A stretch of 64,000 bases of DNA from Thiothrix phosphatis (GTDB lineage: Bacteria; Pseudomonadota; Gammaproteobacteria; Thiotrichales; Thiotrichaceae): the NCBI RefSeq assembly GCF_035668035.1, contig NZ_JAYMYJ010000043.1, forward strand, positions 35,542-99,541, in the 5' to 3' direction. Below, piece after piece: positions 24,225-33,176 of this stretch. The notes below the pieces were generated by a model. It ran no database searches and was not told where the DNA came from. It saw only the letters and a list, made by a program, of their open reading frames with translations. The translations under genes were made by a program, and so were the position numbers. Each line of letters opens with the position of its first letter. Position 1 is the first letter of the stretch.

Positions 24225-24712
24225 GCGCGGAACTGACCCATTTCAATGCACAAGGCCAAGCCCACATGGTTGATGTGGGGGAAAAGCAAATCACGCACCG
24301 CATAGCGGTCGCTGAAGGCCTCATCGCTATGCAAGCCGCCACCTTGAACAAAATTTTGCAGGGCGACAACAAGAAAGGGGACGTATTGGGCATTGCCCGA
24401 ATTGCGGGCATCATGGCTGCAAAAAAAACGGCTGACCTGATCCCACTATGCCACCCCTTAGCGTTGACACGGGTAGACATTGAACTCACCCCTCACCTTG
24501 ACAGATCCTGCATTCACTGCCAGGCAACTGTTGAGACACATGGGCAAACGGGCGTTGAAATGGAAGCGCTGGCTGCCGTACACATAGCCTTGCTCACCAT
24601 CTACGACATGTGTAAAGCTATCGATAGAGGGATGGTTATGGAAAGTATCCGTCTGTTACGCAAGGCTGGAGGAAAATCAGGCGACTGGATTTCAAACAAC
24701 CCTGCACCCTAG
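24221..24712 (+). CDS. moaC: cyclic pyranopterin monophosphate synthase
   Basis: With MoaA converts GTP to cPMP, the first molybdenum cofactor intermediate. 163 residues: MVDVGEKQITHRIAVAEG, KKGDVLGIARIAGIMAAKKT, LIPLCHPLALTRVD and the catalytic-Lys loop YDMCKAIDRGMVMESIRLL. Overlaps the DJ-1 gene by 4 nt. moaE and moaD lie 0.5 kb away on the other strand; moaA is not in the window. Confidence 0.97.
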   Translation: MSAELTHFNAQGQAHMVDVGEKQITHRIAVAEGLIAMQAATLNKILQGDNKKGDVLGIARIAGIMAAKKTADLIPLCHPLALTRVDIELTPHLDRSCIHCQATVETHGQTGVEMEALAAVHIALLTIYDMCKAIDRGMVMESIRLLRKAGGKSGDWISNNPAP

Positions 24713-24842
24713 GGTAAACCCCTATACGCTCCGTCCTGAACAGTAGTATTATTGCTCAATAATTGCATTACACTATATTTGTTGTGCTGTTTTATTACTC
24801 AAGAATTCCTAAAGCAACAATTAATCATCAAGGAAGGGCAAG

Positions 24843-25187
24843 ATGAGTCTGTGTTCCGCTATTTATTACCCCAGCCTAAAACAAGGTGTTGCATTGGCTG
24901 TTGGCGCAGCCCTGCTGATTGCATCTAGCATTGCATCTGCAAACCGAATAACTTTAGTTGTCACCATGAACAAACAGTCTGCACTCGCACCCGCTTCGTG
25001 GGCTATTTTTACTGCAAAAGACAAGGAACGCAAAACGCCTGTGGCAACCCTGCCCCGGCACAGCGGCATCATTGATTTGCCTGCTGGCCATTACTGCGCC
25101 AAAGTTCAAATGGACAAGAAAAGCGGGGAAGCTGAATTCCGGGTAGAGTCCAACGTAGACAGGGTGGTCAATATTGCGCTGGATTAA
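24843..25187 (+). CDS. small exported protein, unknown function
   Basis: 114 residues with a strong Shine-Dalgarno (AAGGAAGG). A hydrophobic signal segment (about 14-33) ends near SIASAN, leaving a mature domain of about 80 residues predicted mostly beta (ITLVVTMNKQ, ASWAIFTAKD, GIIDLPAGHYCAKVQM, EAEFRVESNVDRVVNIAL). The pattern resembles small carboxypeptidase-regulatory-like or amyloid-free beta sandwiches, but I recognise no family. It ends 11 nt before the convergent moaE stop. Confidence 0.7.
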   Translation: MSLCSAIYYPSLKQGVALAVGAALLIASSIASANRITLVVTMNKQSALAPASWAIFTAKDKERKTPVATLPRHSGIIDLPAGHYCAKVQMDKKSGEAEFRVESNVDRVVNIALD

Positions 25188-25198
25188 AGCGGCAGGCT

Positions 25199-25642
25199 TC
25201 AGCCGGGAGTATTATTCTCCACCCAACGCACGGAACCATCCGTCAGCGTCTCCCGTTTCCAGAAAGGGGCCGTGTGTTTCAGCACCTCCATGATCTGGCG
25301 GCAAGCATCAAAAGCCGCCGCACGGTGAGCTGACCACACGGCAACCAACACAATCGGCTGGGAGGGGGAAATATTTCCCACCCGATGAACGAGCAATACG
25401 TCATCCAACAGCCATTTCTGCATGGCGTCTGTTGCAAGCTGCTCCAATTGACGTTCAGTCATGCCCGGGTAATGCTCAAGAAACATTTCCCGCACATCAT
25501 CCCCTTCATTGAAATCACGCATGACACCCACAAACACAGCCGTAGCGCCCGAACGGGCGGACTGTTGTGATCGATGCCCCTGCCAATCAGCCAGATACGT
25601 CCAAGGGTCGAAGGGTATGTCCAGCAATTCAACCTGCACCAT
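25199..25642 (-). CDS. moaE: molybdopterin synthase catalytic subunit
   Basis: Transfers sulfur from thiocarboxylated MoaD to cPMP, making molybdopterin. 147 residues: GATAVFVGVMRDFNEGDDV, LEHYPGMTERQLEQ, LLVHRVGNISPSQPIVLVAV and the active-site Lys region HTAPFWKRETLTDG. ATG follows the moaD stop directly (TAAATG), and the ribosome site AGGAGG is formed by the moaD C-terminal Gly-Gly codons, indicating tight coupling. Confidence 0.97.
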   Translation of the reverse strand: MVQVELLDIPFDPWTYLADWQGHRSQQSARSGATAVFVGVMRDFNEGDDVREMFLEHYPGMTERQLEQLATDAMQKWLLDDVLLVHRVGNISPSQPIVLVAVWSAHRAAAFDACRQIMEVLKHTAPFWKRETLTDGSVRWVENNTPG

Positions 25643-25876
25643 TTAACCTCCTGTTACAGGCGGAAAAAAAGCCACCTCATCACCCGGCTGCACCTGCTTG
25701 CCAACATCAGCATATTCATGGTTGATGGAAACCAACACATTGGTGGGAAGCGCCGCACCTCCGCTGCTGCGCTGCCAGACTTCTGCAACACTAAGCGGCC
25801 CAGTGGCGTCCAGCATGACCTGCCCCACCCCCAGACGCTCACGCAAACTAGCAAAGAACAACACCTTGACAGACAT
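25643..25876 (-). CDS. moaD: molybdopterin synthase sulfur carrier subunit
   Basis: Ubiquitin-like sulfur carrier. From the Met at 25876 (MSVKVLFFASLRERLG) it has 77 residues, ending FFPPVTGG, the Gly-Gly terminus that is adenylated and thiocarboxylated. The frame opens 15 codons earlier but that part lacks family similarity; GGGAG lies about 10 nt before the chosen Met. First of moaD-moaE. Confidence 0.94.
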   Translation of the reverse strand: MSVKVLFFASLRERLGVGQVMLDATGPLSVAEVWQRSSGGAALPTNVLVSINHEYADVGKQVQPGDEVAFFPPVTGG

Positions 25877-25942
25877 ACAGCCAGCACTCCCGGCAACGCC
25901 AATAAAAACAGCAGGCCGCAAACACGGCTTTTTCAGGATACC

Positions 25943-27715
25943 CTATTTTGACCCGGCGGGCATATACCGCTGCAGCGGCTCTATATCGATCGCATCCCCA
26001 AGCAACGCCTTGGCATGGGCCAGTGCGTACTTGCGTTCGCGGAAAAAACGGTCTTCGCCAATATGCCTTGCCAAACCTGAACGCTGAAATGCCTCATAGA
26101 CACGTAATTTGGCGCGTGCAATATAAAATTCAACGCCAACAGACCTTAGCCGGTCGGCAAGTTTTTCCAGCATTTCTTCACCCGTCGAATCCACCTGGTC
26201 AATCGACTCCATATCCAGCACCAGCACTTTCAGGTTTGGCTTCTTAGCTACATTATTGAGCAGCTTCCCTTCCAGATAACCTGTATTGGCGAAATACAAA
26301 TCCCCATCGAAACGGTACACGGAAACCGTCTCGCTGGTTTGCAGCCCATGCGCCGACGCATCCCGCATGGAACCATCCTCATGACGGGCGACCTCCACTA
26401 GGTTCGGGCTCATGGTGCGGTACAGGAACAGCCCCAGGGACAACACCACGCCCAGCAGGATCCCCTTGTCCAAATGGGGCGCAAACGCCAGGGTGGCAGC
26501 AAAAGTCACAACCGCCACCACGCCATCATGCGGCTCCACCTTCCAGGCATGCTTGATAGGGGAAATTTTAATGAGATTAATCACCGCCATAATGATGACA
26601 GCAGCCAACGTCGCCTGCGGCAGATGGTAGAGCAACGGCGTCAGGAACAACAAGGTCAGCGCCACCAACAAACCCGTCACCACGGAAGAAAACCCCGTTT
26701 GGGCTCCTGCCGCAAAATTTACCGCAGAACGGGAGAAAGAACCGGAAACCGCATAGCCTTGGAATAACCCTGAAACCATATTTCCCAACCCTTGCCCAAC
26801 CAACTCCTGATTGGCGGACAAGCGCTGGCGGGTCTGGGAGGCCATTGCTTTGGCAATGGATATTGCCTCCACAAAGCCAATCAACCCAATAATGGCCGCC
26901 GTTATCGCCATCGAACTTAGGGTCTTAAAATCGAAACTGATCTCCGGAAGCGAGAAGGAAGGCAAGCCTATCGGCACCACCCCAATGACGCTCCCGCCCA
27001 GCGCCTTATAATCCACCGCCCATGACAGTATCGTCGTAATCACTACGGTGATGAGGACACCAGGCAAGCGCGGCGCATATTTCTTCAACACCATTAAAGT
27101 GATCAGGGCAAAAGCACCCAGGACAAACGTGATCAGGTCAGTGTCCGGCAACGAGGCGACCGTAGCCCACCAGAACTCATAAGCGTGTTCAAACTGGTCT
27201 GCCTTGACTTTCAAGCCAAAAATTTTGGGCAATTGGGATGTGGCGATAATCAACGCCCCCGCATTGGTAAACCCAATCACCACAGGATGCGACAGGAAGT
27301 CCACCATCACCCCCAAGCGCATCAACCCCAGTGACAACTGAAAAACGCCAATCATCAACGCCAGCATGGCGGAATAGACAACCATCGTTTCCGGCCCAAG
27401 GGCTGCATACGGCTGCATGGCGGCCGCTGACATCAAGGAAACCATCGCGACCGGCCCGGTGCCCAACTGACGGGACGAACCAAACATCGCGGCCACCATG
27501 ACCGGCAAAAAAGACGCGTATAAGCCGATGTAAGGTGGCAAACCCGCCAGCTGCGCATAAGCCATCGATTGAGGGATCAGCACCAGTGCGACCGTCAAAC
27601 CGGCGACCGAGTCCGCCCTTAACACATCAGGATTTCTCAACTCACCGATCCAATCTTTATACGGCGTGAAACGATCCTTCCAGTCATGCAGAAACGACAA
27701 CAGCCAACTCCCCAT
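25943..27715 (-). CDS. SulP family anion (sulfate) transporter with STAS domain
   Basis: 590 residues. The N-terminal membrane part (about 28-420) carries the SulP signature ADSVAGLTVALVLIPQSMAYAQLAGLPPYIGLYASF; it is followed by a C-terminal STAS domain (about 455-560) with VLVLDMESIDQVDSTGEEML. SulP proteins import sulfate or bicarbonate or exchange anions; specificity cannot be told here. A terminator upstream (after glmS) makes it a separate unit. moaD starts 66 nt downstream on the same strand but separately. Confidence 0.92.
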   Translation of the reverse strand: MGSWLLSFLHDWKDRFTPYKDWIGELRNPDVLRADSVAGLTVALVLIPQSMAYAQLAGLPPYIGLYASFLPVMVAAMFGSSRQLGTGPVAMVSLMSAAAMQPYAALGPETMVVYSAMLALMIGVFQLSLGLMRLGVMVDFLSHPVVIGFTNAGALIIATSQLPKIFGLKVKADQFEHAYEFWWATVASLPDTDLITFVLGAFALITLMVLKKYAPRLPGVLITVVITTILSWAVDYKALGGSVIGVVPIGLPSFSLPEISFDFKTLSSMAITAAIIGLIGFVEAISIAKAMASQTRQRLSANQELVGQGLGNMVSGLFQGYAVSGSFSRSAVNFAAGAQTGFSSVVTGLLVALTLLFLTPLLYHLPQATLAAVIIMAVINLIKISPIKHAWKVEPHDGVVAVVTFAATLAFAPHLDKGILLGVVLSLGLFLYRTMSPNLVEVARHEDGSMRDASAHGLQTSETVSVYRFDGDLYFANTGYLEGKLLNNVAKKPNLKVLVLDMESIDQVDSTGEEMLEKLADRLRSVGVEFYIARAKLRVYEAFQRSGLARHIGEDRFFRERKYALAHAKALLGDAIDIEPLQRYMPAGSK

Positions 27716-27757
27716 GAGTTGCCTTCCTCCTCAAGAATTGCGAACTTTTCCACCTAA

Positions 27758-27784
27758 AAAGAAACCAGCGGAAAGCCGCTGGTT
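27758..27784 (-). terminator. rho-independent terminator after glmS
   Basis: 9-bp stem AACCAGCGG (27763-27771) / CCGCTGGTT (27776-27784), loop AAAG; on the minus strand followed by TCTTTTTAGG. About 90 nt downstream of the glmS stop and upstream of the SulP gene. Confidence 0.88.
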
Positions 27785-27839
27785 CATTAGAATATAAGAT
27801 TGTACTAAATATGCAGTAACGCCAACAGTAAACAGATTC

Positions 27840-27878
27840 AATAGTAAAGAATCCATCATAGGATTCTTCAATACTATT
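27840..27878 (-). other. long imperfect hairpin over the glmS stop codon
   Basis: Inner perfect stem AAGAATCC (27847-27854) / GGATTCTT (27861-27868), loop ATCATA; outer arms AATAGTA (27840-27846) / TACTATT (27872-27878) separated by a 3-nt bulge. The glmS stop TAG (27876-27874) is inside the outer arm. No U-tract follows, so it is an mRNA structure distinct from the terminator further downstream. Confidence 0.6.
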
Positions 27879-29712
27879 CCACGGTTACTGACTTCGCCAG
27901 ATTGCGGGGTTTGTCCACATCCGTGCCTTTTTGCACAGCCACATGGTATGACAACAATTGCAACGGCGCTGTATAGACGATCGGTGCCAGCAATTCCGGC
28001 ACGGGCGGCACTTCCAGCACATGCAGGCTGTCATCCGCCCGGATATGCGCCTCCCGGTCAGCAAACACATACAATTCGCCGCCACGGGAACGCACTTCCT
28101 CCAAATTGGACTTGAGCTTTTCCAGCAGACCCGTGCTCGGCGCAACCGTCACAATCGGCATTTCGCTATCCACCAGCGCCAGCGGCCCATGCTTGAGTTC
28201 GCCCGCAGGATAAGCTTCCGCATGGATGTAGGAAATTTCCTTCAACTTGAGGGCACCTTCCATCGCCACCGGATAGAGTTCGCCGCGCCCGAGGAACAAG
28301 GCATGGTGCTTCTCAAGGAAACGCTCCGCCAACACCTCAATTTTAGGGTTCAGCTCCAGCGCCTGTTCGATCAAGGCGGGCAACTTGCGCAAATCCGCCG
28401 TGATCTGGGCGACCCGCGCCTTATCCGCCCCCTTGGCCTGCATCAATAAGGCCATCAGCAATTGCAAGGCCACCAACTGGGTGGTGAATGCCTTGGTGGA
28501 TGCCACCCCAATCTCCGGCCCCGCCAGCGTCATCAGCGCCATGTCGGACTCACGGGTCAAGGAACTTTCCGCCACATTGCAGATGGTCAAAGTCGCCATG
28601 CAGCCCTGATTTTCCTTGATTTTCTCCAGCGCTGCCAAGGTGTCGGCAGTTTCGCCAGACTGGGAAATGGTCACGAACAACATGTTCTTGCGCGGCGGCT
28701 GGCGGCGATAACGGTACTCGCTGGCGACTTCGACGTGGCAAGGGATATCGGTGTTCGCCTCAATCCAGTAACGCCCGACCAAACCGGCATGGTAACTGGT
28801 TCCGCAAGCGATAATCTGGACCTCCTCCACCTGCGCCAATTTCTCCAACGCATCCGGCGCGCCCAGCAAACCCGGCAGGACATGATCGGCCGCCAGACGA
28901 TTTTCCAGCGTGGCGGCCACTGCTTGCGGCTGCTCGAAGATTTCCTTGAGCATGAAATGGCGGTACTCGCCCAAGTCGGCGGAGCACATGGCCGCGCCGG
29001 ACTCTTTCACCGGACGGCTGGCCCGCTCACCATTGACATCCAGGATCTCGATTTTGTGGCGGTTGAGTTTGGCCACATCGCCATTTTGCAGATAAATGAA
29101 GCGGCTGGTGACCGGCAGCAACGCCTGGATGTCGGACGCAATAAAGTTTTCACCAATCCCCAACCCAATCACTAGCGGGCTGCCCTGGCGCGCCACGATC
29201 AGCGTATCCGGCTCATTAGGGGAAATCACCGCCAGCGCATACGCACCTTGCAATTCGCTGCGTGCCGCCATGACCGCATCCAACAGGCTCACGCCCTGGC
29301 GGCGAAACACATCGATCAGATGGGCGATGACTTCGGTATCGGTATCGGAATCGAAACGGTAGCCATCATTCTGCAAACGCTGGCGCAACTCCGCATGGTT
29401 TTCAATGATGCCGTTATGGACGATGCCGACCCATTCGCCGCTGAAATGCGGATGGGCGTTGCGCTCCGCTGGCGCGCCATGTGTCGCCCAACGGGTATGG
29501 GCGATGCCCAGCTTGCCGTCAATCGGCTCCGCCGCCAGCTTGTCGGTCAACGCCGCCACTTTGCCTACGGAACGGCTGCGCACCAGTTCCCCCGTATCCC
29601 GCACGACTGCAACGCCAGCCGAGTCATACCCCCGATATTCCAGACGGCGCAAACCTTCCAGCAAAATTTCCACCACCGGACGTTGCGCAATGGCTCCAAC
29701 GATTCCACACAT
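27874..29712 (-). CDS. glmS: glutamine--fructose-6-phosphate aminotransferase (isomerizing)
   Basis: Makes glucosamine-6-phosphate for peptidoglycan and LPS. 612 residues: class II amidotransferase domain starting MCGIVGAIAQRPVVEILLEG with Cys2 as nucleophile, then two SIS domains (GTSYHAGLVGRYWIE, SQSGETADTLAAL, GRGELYPVAMEGALKLKEISY) and the C-terminal KPRNLAKSVTVE. The start overlaps the glmU stop by 1 nt (TAATG). No GlmS riboswitch is expected or seen. A hairpin covers the stop codon. Confidence 0.98.
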   Translation of the reverse strand: MCGIVGAIAQRPVVEILLEGLRRLEYRGYDSAGVAVVRDTGELVRSRSVGKVAALTDKLAAEPIDGKLGIAHTRWATHGAPAERNAHPHFSGEWVGIVHNGIIENHAELRQRLQNDGYRFDSDTDTEVIAHLIDVFRRQGVSLLDAVMAARSELQGAYALAVISPNEPDTLIVARQGSPLVIGLGIGENFIASDIQALLPVTSRFIYLQNGDVAKLNRHKIEILDVNGERASRPVKESGAAMCSADLGEYRHFMLKEIFEQPQAVAATLENRLAADHVLPGLLGAPDALEKLAQVEEVQIIACGTSYHAGLVGRYWIEANTDIPCHVEVASEYRYRRQPPRKNMLFVTISQSGETADTLAALEKIKENQGCMATLTICNVAESSLTRESDMALMTLAGPEIGVASTKAFTTQLVALQLLMALLMQAKGADKARVAQITADLRKLPALIEQALELNPKIEVLAERFLEKHHALFLGRGELYPVAMEGALKLKEISYIHAEAYPAGELKHGPLALVDSEMPIVTVAPSTGLLEKLKSNLEEVRSRGGELYVFADREAHIRADDSLHVLEVPPVPELLAPIVYTAPLQLLSYHVAVQKGTDVDKPRNLAKSVTVE

Positions 29713-31091
29713 TATTTTTTCTCCTTAACCGGCCTCAGCCAGCCTTTCAGGGTGATTTGTTTGGCGCGGGACAGGGACAGTTCCCCTGCCGGAGCGTCTT
29801 TGGTAATGGTCGAGCCTGCGCCGATGGTGGCCCCATCGCCGACACTGACCGGCGCGACCAGTTGGGTGCAGGAACCGATAAACACCCTGTCGCCGATGAT
29901 GGTTTTGTGCTTGTTGGCCCCATCATAGTTACAGGTGATCGTGCCTGCGCCAATATTGACATCTTCGCCTATCTCAGCGTCGCCGATATAACTGAGATGG
30001 TTGACCTTGCTGCCCTTGCCGATACGGGCTTTCTTGGTTTCGACGAAGTTGCCGATCTTGGCTTTGGCCGCCAGCACCGTACCAGGGCGCAGGCGGGCAA
30101 ACGGGCCAATGTCACAGTTTTCGGCGATCACAGCTTCCTCAATCACCGAATGGGCCCTGATATGGACGTTGGTGCCAATGTCCGCATCCTGGATGACGCA
30201 ACCGGCTTCAATCACCACGTTGTCGCCCAGTTTCACCTTGCCGGACAGCACCACGTTCACATCAATGAAAACATCCTGCCCGCTTTCCACAGTGCCACGA
30301 ATGTCGAGGCGCGCCGGGTCGGCCACCGTGACGCCATCCAGCATCAATTGCTCCACTTGCCGTTGCTGGCAGGCACGTTCCAACCGGGCAAGCTGGACAC
30401 GGTTGTTGGCACCCTCCACTTCCAGCGGGTCAACGCACAATACCGTACTGATGCCGCCGCCTTCCGCCGCCAGCCCGACGCAATCCGTCAGATAGTATTC
30501 GCCTTGGGCATTGTGCGGCGTAATCTGTTGCAGCCAGCGTTGCAAATCCCTGCCCCGGGCGGCGATGAAGCCTGTATTCACTTCCCGGATCAGGCGCTGT
30601 TCAGCGGTGGCGTCCTTTTCCTCCACAATCGCCTGCACCTGCCCGCCAGCATTGCGCACGATACGCCCATAGCCTTTAGGATCGGTGAGCTCGGTCGTCA
30701 GGATACACAGGGAGGAATCATGCAAGCCCTGCGCCAACGCCTGCAAGGTGGCAGGACGGATCAGCGGCACATCGCCATATGCAATCAGCACCACGTCGTC
30801 GGCATCAACCAGATGGATTGCCTGGCTGACGGCATGCCCCGTGCCCTTTTGCTCCGCCTGCAAGACCCAGCTGAGGTTTTCGCCTTGAATGCGCTCACGC
30901 ACCAATTCGCCGCCGTGGCCGTACACCACCGCCATGCGCTGGCCGGAGGCATTGCGGTCTTGCAGCAAGGCGCACGCATCGACAACATGTTGCAGCATCG
31001 GCTTGCCTGCCACCGGGTGCAGCACTTTTGGCAAGGAGGAACGCATCCGGGTGCCCTGACCCGCCGCGAGGATGATGGGAAAAATATTCAT
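29712..31091 (-). CDS. glmU: bifunctional UDP-GlcNAc pyrophosphorylase / glucosamine-1-P acetyltransferase
   Basis: Makes UDP-GlcNAc from glucosamine-1-phosphate. 459 residues: N-terminal nucleotidyltransferase with IILAAGQGTRMRSSLPKVLH and IAYGDVPLIRPATLQ; C-terminal left-handed beta helix of hexapeptide repeats with YIGDAEIGEDVNIGAGTITC (acetyltransferase His in KKARIGKGSKVNHLSYIG) and TIIGDRVFIGS. Operon with glmS, 1-nt overlap. Confidence 0.98.
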   Translation of the reverse strand: MNIFPIILAAGQGTRMRSSLPKVLHPVAGKPMLQHVVDACALLQDRNASGQRMAVVYGHGGELVRERIQGENLSWVLQAEQKGTGHAVSQAIHLVDADDVVLIAYGDVPLIRPATLQALAQGLHDSSLCILTTELTDPKGYGRIVRNAGGQVQAIVEEKDATAEQRLIREVNTGFIAARGRDLQRWLQQITPHNAQGEYYLTDCVGLAAEGGGISTVLCVDPLEVEGANNRVQLARLERACQQRQVEQLMLDGVTVADPARLDIRGTVESGQDVFIDVNVVLSGKVKLGDNVVIEAGCVIQDADIGTNVHIRAHSVIEEAVIAENCDIGPFARLRPGTVLAAKAKIGNFVETKKARIGKGSKVNHLSYIGDAEIGEDVNIGAGTITCNYDGANKHKTIIGDRVFIGSCTQLVAPVSVGDGATIGAGSTITKDAPAGELSLSRAKQITLKGWLRPVKEKK

Positions 31092-31153
31092 TGAGTATTA
31101 GCCAAACTGTTTAAATTATTGCCCGAAGAATAGAGTCAAAAAATTTTAATTAG

Positions 31154-31846
31154 CTACATCATAGCAGTTAGGTTTATTTCATCAAAACTTCTAATCCAGG
31201 GATGCCGCAGCCCATCGGTTGGTTGATTTTCACGGACAAGGCAGCAAGTTTTCAGCCCAGCCTGCTGTGCCGCGTCCAACTCCTCATGGATGTCAGACAG
31301 AAACAGGATGTCCGCTGCGGGCAAACCAATCGCCGCCACAATCCGCCGGTAGGCATCCGGCTCCCGCTTGTGGCCGGTTTGCGTATCGAAATAGCCGCTG
31401 AAGACAGGTGTCAAGTCACCCGCGTCGGAATACCCGAACAGCAACTTCTGCGCATGCACTGACCCGGAAGAATAGACATACAGCTTCAGGCCAAGATCGT
31501 GCCAAAGCAGCAAATTGCGCACCGCATCCTCATAAACATGCCCGGTGAAATCGCCCTTGCGGTAACCCTCTTCCCACATCAGGCCCTGAATGGCCTTGAG
31601 CGGCGTAAGCTTTTTGTCTTCGGCGACCCATTGCCGCAACTGGGCGATTGCCTCCGCCAGCGACAGGTTGGCTTTGCCCACTTCCAGCCGCACATCGTCA
31701 ATCAGTCTGGCGACAGCAGGGTCTTGCCGGTGCGCCGTCACAAATTCCTGCATGTGCTGATCCGCATACGGAAACAGCACATCCTTGACGAATGACAGGC
31801 TGGTGGTGGTGCCTTCAATATCAGTCAATATGGCTTTGATGGTCAT
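31154..31846 (-). CDS. mtnC: 2,3-diketomethylthiopentyl-1-phosphate enolase/phosphatase (E1)
   Basis: HAD-family bifunctional enolase-phosphatase of methionine salvage. From Met at 31846 (MTIKAILTDIEGTTTSLSFV) it has 230 residues, the usual size; this ATG overlaps the mtnD stop by 1 nt (TGATG). HAD motifs: DIEGTTT (I), YSSGSVHAQ (II), GHKREPDAY (III, Lys) and ILFLSDIHEELDAA (IV). Product is the acireductone used by MtnD. Last of mtnB-mtnD-mtnC. Confidence 0.95.
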   Translation of the reverse strand: MTIKAILTDIEGTTTSLSFVKDVLFPYADQHMQEFVTAHRQDPAVARLIDDVRLEVGKANLSLAEAIAQLRQWVAEDKKLTPLKAIQGLMWEEGYRKGDFTGHVYEDAVRNLLLWHDLGLKLYVYSSGSVHAQKLLFGYSDAGDLTPVFSGYFDTQTGHKREPDAYRRIVAAIGLPAADILFLSDIHEELDAAQQAGLKTCCLVRENQPTDGLRHPWIRSFDEINLTAMM

Positions 31847-32388
31847 CAGTTTTCCAGGCGCGGGAAACGGTCGGCGATGTCGTTGCCGGTAAAATTGGCC
31901 ACCCAACCTGCCGGATTGGTAAACAGGCGGATGCATTTGAAATTCGGGTTCGGCCCCATGTCAAACCAATGGGTAGCCCCCGCTGGCACGCTGATCAGGT
32001 CGCCTTTTTCACACAACACCGTGTATACCTGATCGCCCAAATGCAAATAGAACAGCCCTTGCCCATCCACAAAAAAGCGCACTTCAAACTCAGAATGCGT
32101 ATGTTCATTAAGGAACTTCTGCCGCAACGCCAGCTTGTCCGGATGATCCGGGTTCAGGCTGACCACATCCACACTCTGGAAACCGTTTTCCGCCATCAAG
32201 CGCGCAACGTCGGCATGGTAGGCCGCGATCACCTCATCTTGGGTGGAAGCGTCCGTCAGTGGCGCATTGGCCTGCCAGCGCTCGAAACGCACGCCCTGCG
32301 CCTGCAACAATTCGCTGATGGAAGCGTAGTCCGTATAGGTCTGCGCCTGCTGCGGGTCGTTTTCCGCATAAATCTTCAATTCGCTCAT
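31846..32388 (-). CDS. mtnD: acireductone dioxygenase
   Basis: Cupin metalloenzyme that cleaves acireductone; the Fe form yields the methionine keto acid. 180 residues with metal ligands in NEHTHSEFEVRFFVDGQG (HxH...E) and the second His in VPAGATHWFDMG. It lies 6 nt after mtnB and overlaps mtnC by 1 nt. Metal (Fe or Ni) cannot be told from sequence. Confidence 0.96.
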   Translation of the reverse strand: MSELKIYAENDPQQAQTYTDYASISELLQAQGVRFERWQANAPLTDASTQDEVIAAYHADVARLMAENGFQSVDVVSLNPDHPDKLALRQKFLNEHTHSEFEVRFFVDGQGLFYLHLGDQVYTVLCEKGDLISVPAGATHWFDMGPNPNFKCIRLFTNPAGWVANFTGNDIADRFPRLEN

Positions 32389-32394
32389 CGCCCT

Positions 32395-33033
32395 TCACCT
32401 GTCCAGCAATAATTGCCGGTAATAACACTCAAACAGAAACTCCAGCGCCTCAACATGCCGTTGGGCGTCCGCCACTGTCGCGCCCCACGTATACAGCCCA
32501 TGCCCACGGATCAGATAACCCACCGTCTGCGGATTGGCCTCCAGCCAAGCGTCCACTTCCCTTGCCAGTGCCGGAATATCCTGGCTGTTGGGGAACACCG
32601 GGATCAGCAGGCTGCCCTCATGCGTCTCCACACCGGGGAAAGCCTTCTGCACCTCGTAGCCTTCCAGCGCCACCTGCTGCATCCGCATCGACAATACGGT
32701 GGCGTTGACGGAATGGGTATGCAGCACACACCCCATCGCCGGGTCACGCCGATACATCAACATATGCAGGCCGGTTTCCGCCGAAGGGCGCTTGCCCGCA
32801 TCCAGCGAAACACCTTGCAAATCCACCCGCAGGAAACCCGCCCCTGCCTCCAGCCGACCCTTGTGCTGGCCGGAGCTGGTGATCAGGAGCGTTTCCGCAT
32901 CCAAGCGGGCGGAAAAATTGCTGCTGGTGGCGGGAACCCAGCCCCTGGAATGGAAGAACTGCCCGGCGGCGATCAATTCGCTGCACAGGCGCGACAAGGC
33001 ATCGGACATAGCATTACTCATGACGCAAAGCAT
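32395..33033 (-). CDS. mtnB: methylthioribulose-1-phosphate dehydratase
   Basis: Class II aldolase-like Zn enzyme of methionine salvage. 212 residues: FFHSRGWVPATSSNFSARLD, LITSSGQHKGRLE, VLHTHSVNATVLSM with the zinc His pair, IRGHGLYTWGATVADAQRHVE. Three in-frame Mets lie close together (33033, 33021, 33009) with only weak ribosome sites; I give the longest. The upstream steps mtnN, mtnA or mtnK are not in the window. Confidence 0.94.
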   Translation of the reverse strand: MLCVMSNAMSDALSRLCSELIAAGQFFHSRGWVPATSSNFSARLDAETLLITSSGQHKGRLEAGAGFLRVDLQGVSLDAGKRPSAETGLHMLMYRRDPAMGCVLHTHSVNATVLSMRMQQVALEGYEVQKAFPGVETHEGSLLIPVFPNSQDIPALAREVDAWLEANPQTVGYLIRGHGLYTWGATVADAQRHVEALEFLFECYYRQLLLDR

Positions 33034-33103
33034 AGCATTTTCTCAACATTACGCCCGATTGTCAGACGATTTGCAAAAAGTTCAAAAAAACCTAAAAGAA
33101 CCC

Positions 33104-33132
33104 TTTACATTAGTAACTGCTAATATTAGAAT
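33104..33132 (+). promoter_or_regulatory. strong sigma-70-type promoter for the Gly/Asn-rich secreted protein
   Basis: -35 TTTACA (33104-33109), 17-nt spacer, -10 TAGAAT (33127-33132), within a very AT-rich stretch. Predicted start near 33139 gives a leader of about 38 nt with a GGAG ribosome site. Fits a highly expressed structural gene. Confidence 0.6.
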
Positions 33133-33176
33133 TCTCTCATATTGAAGTTCACACAAATTTGCTAGGAGACTGAAAC

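Noticed and set aside
29481..31094. 537-codon plus-strand open frame antisense to glmU/glmS
   Set aside because: Lies opposite highly conserved glmU; composition is that of a reverse-frame shadow.
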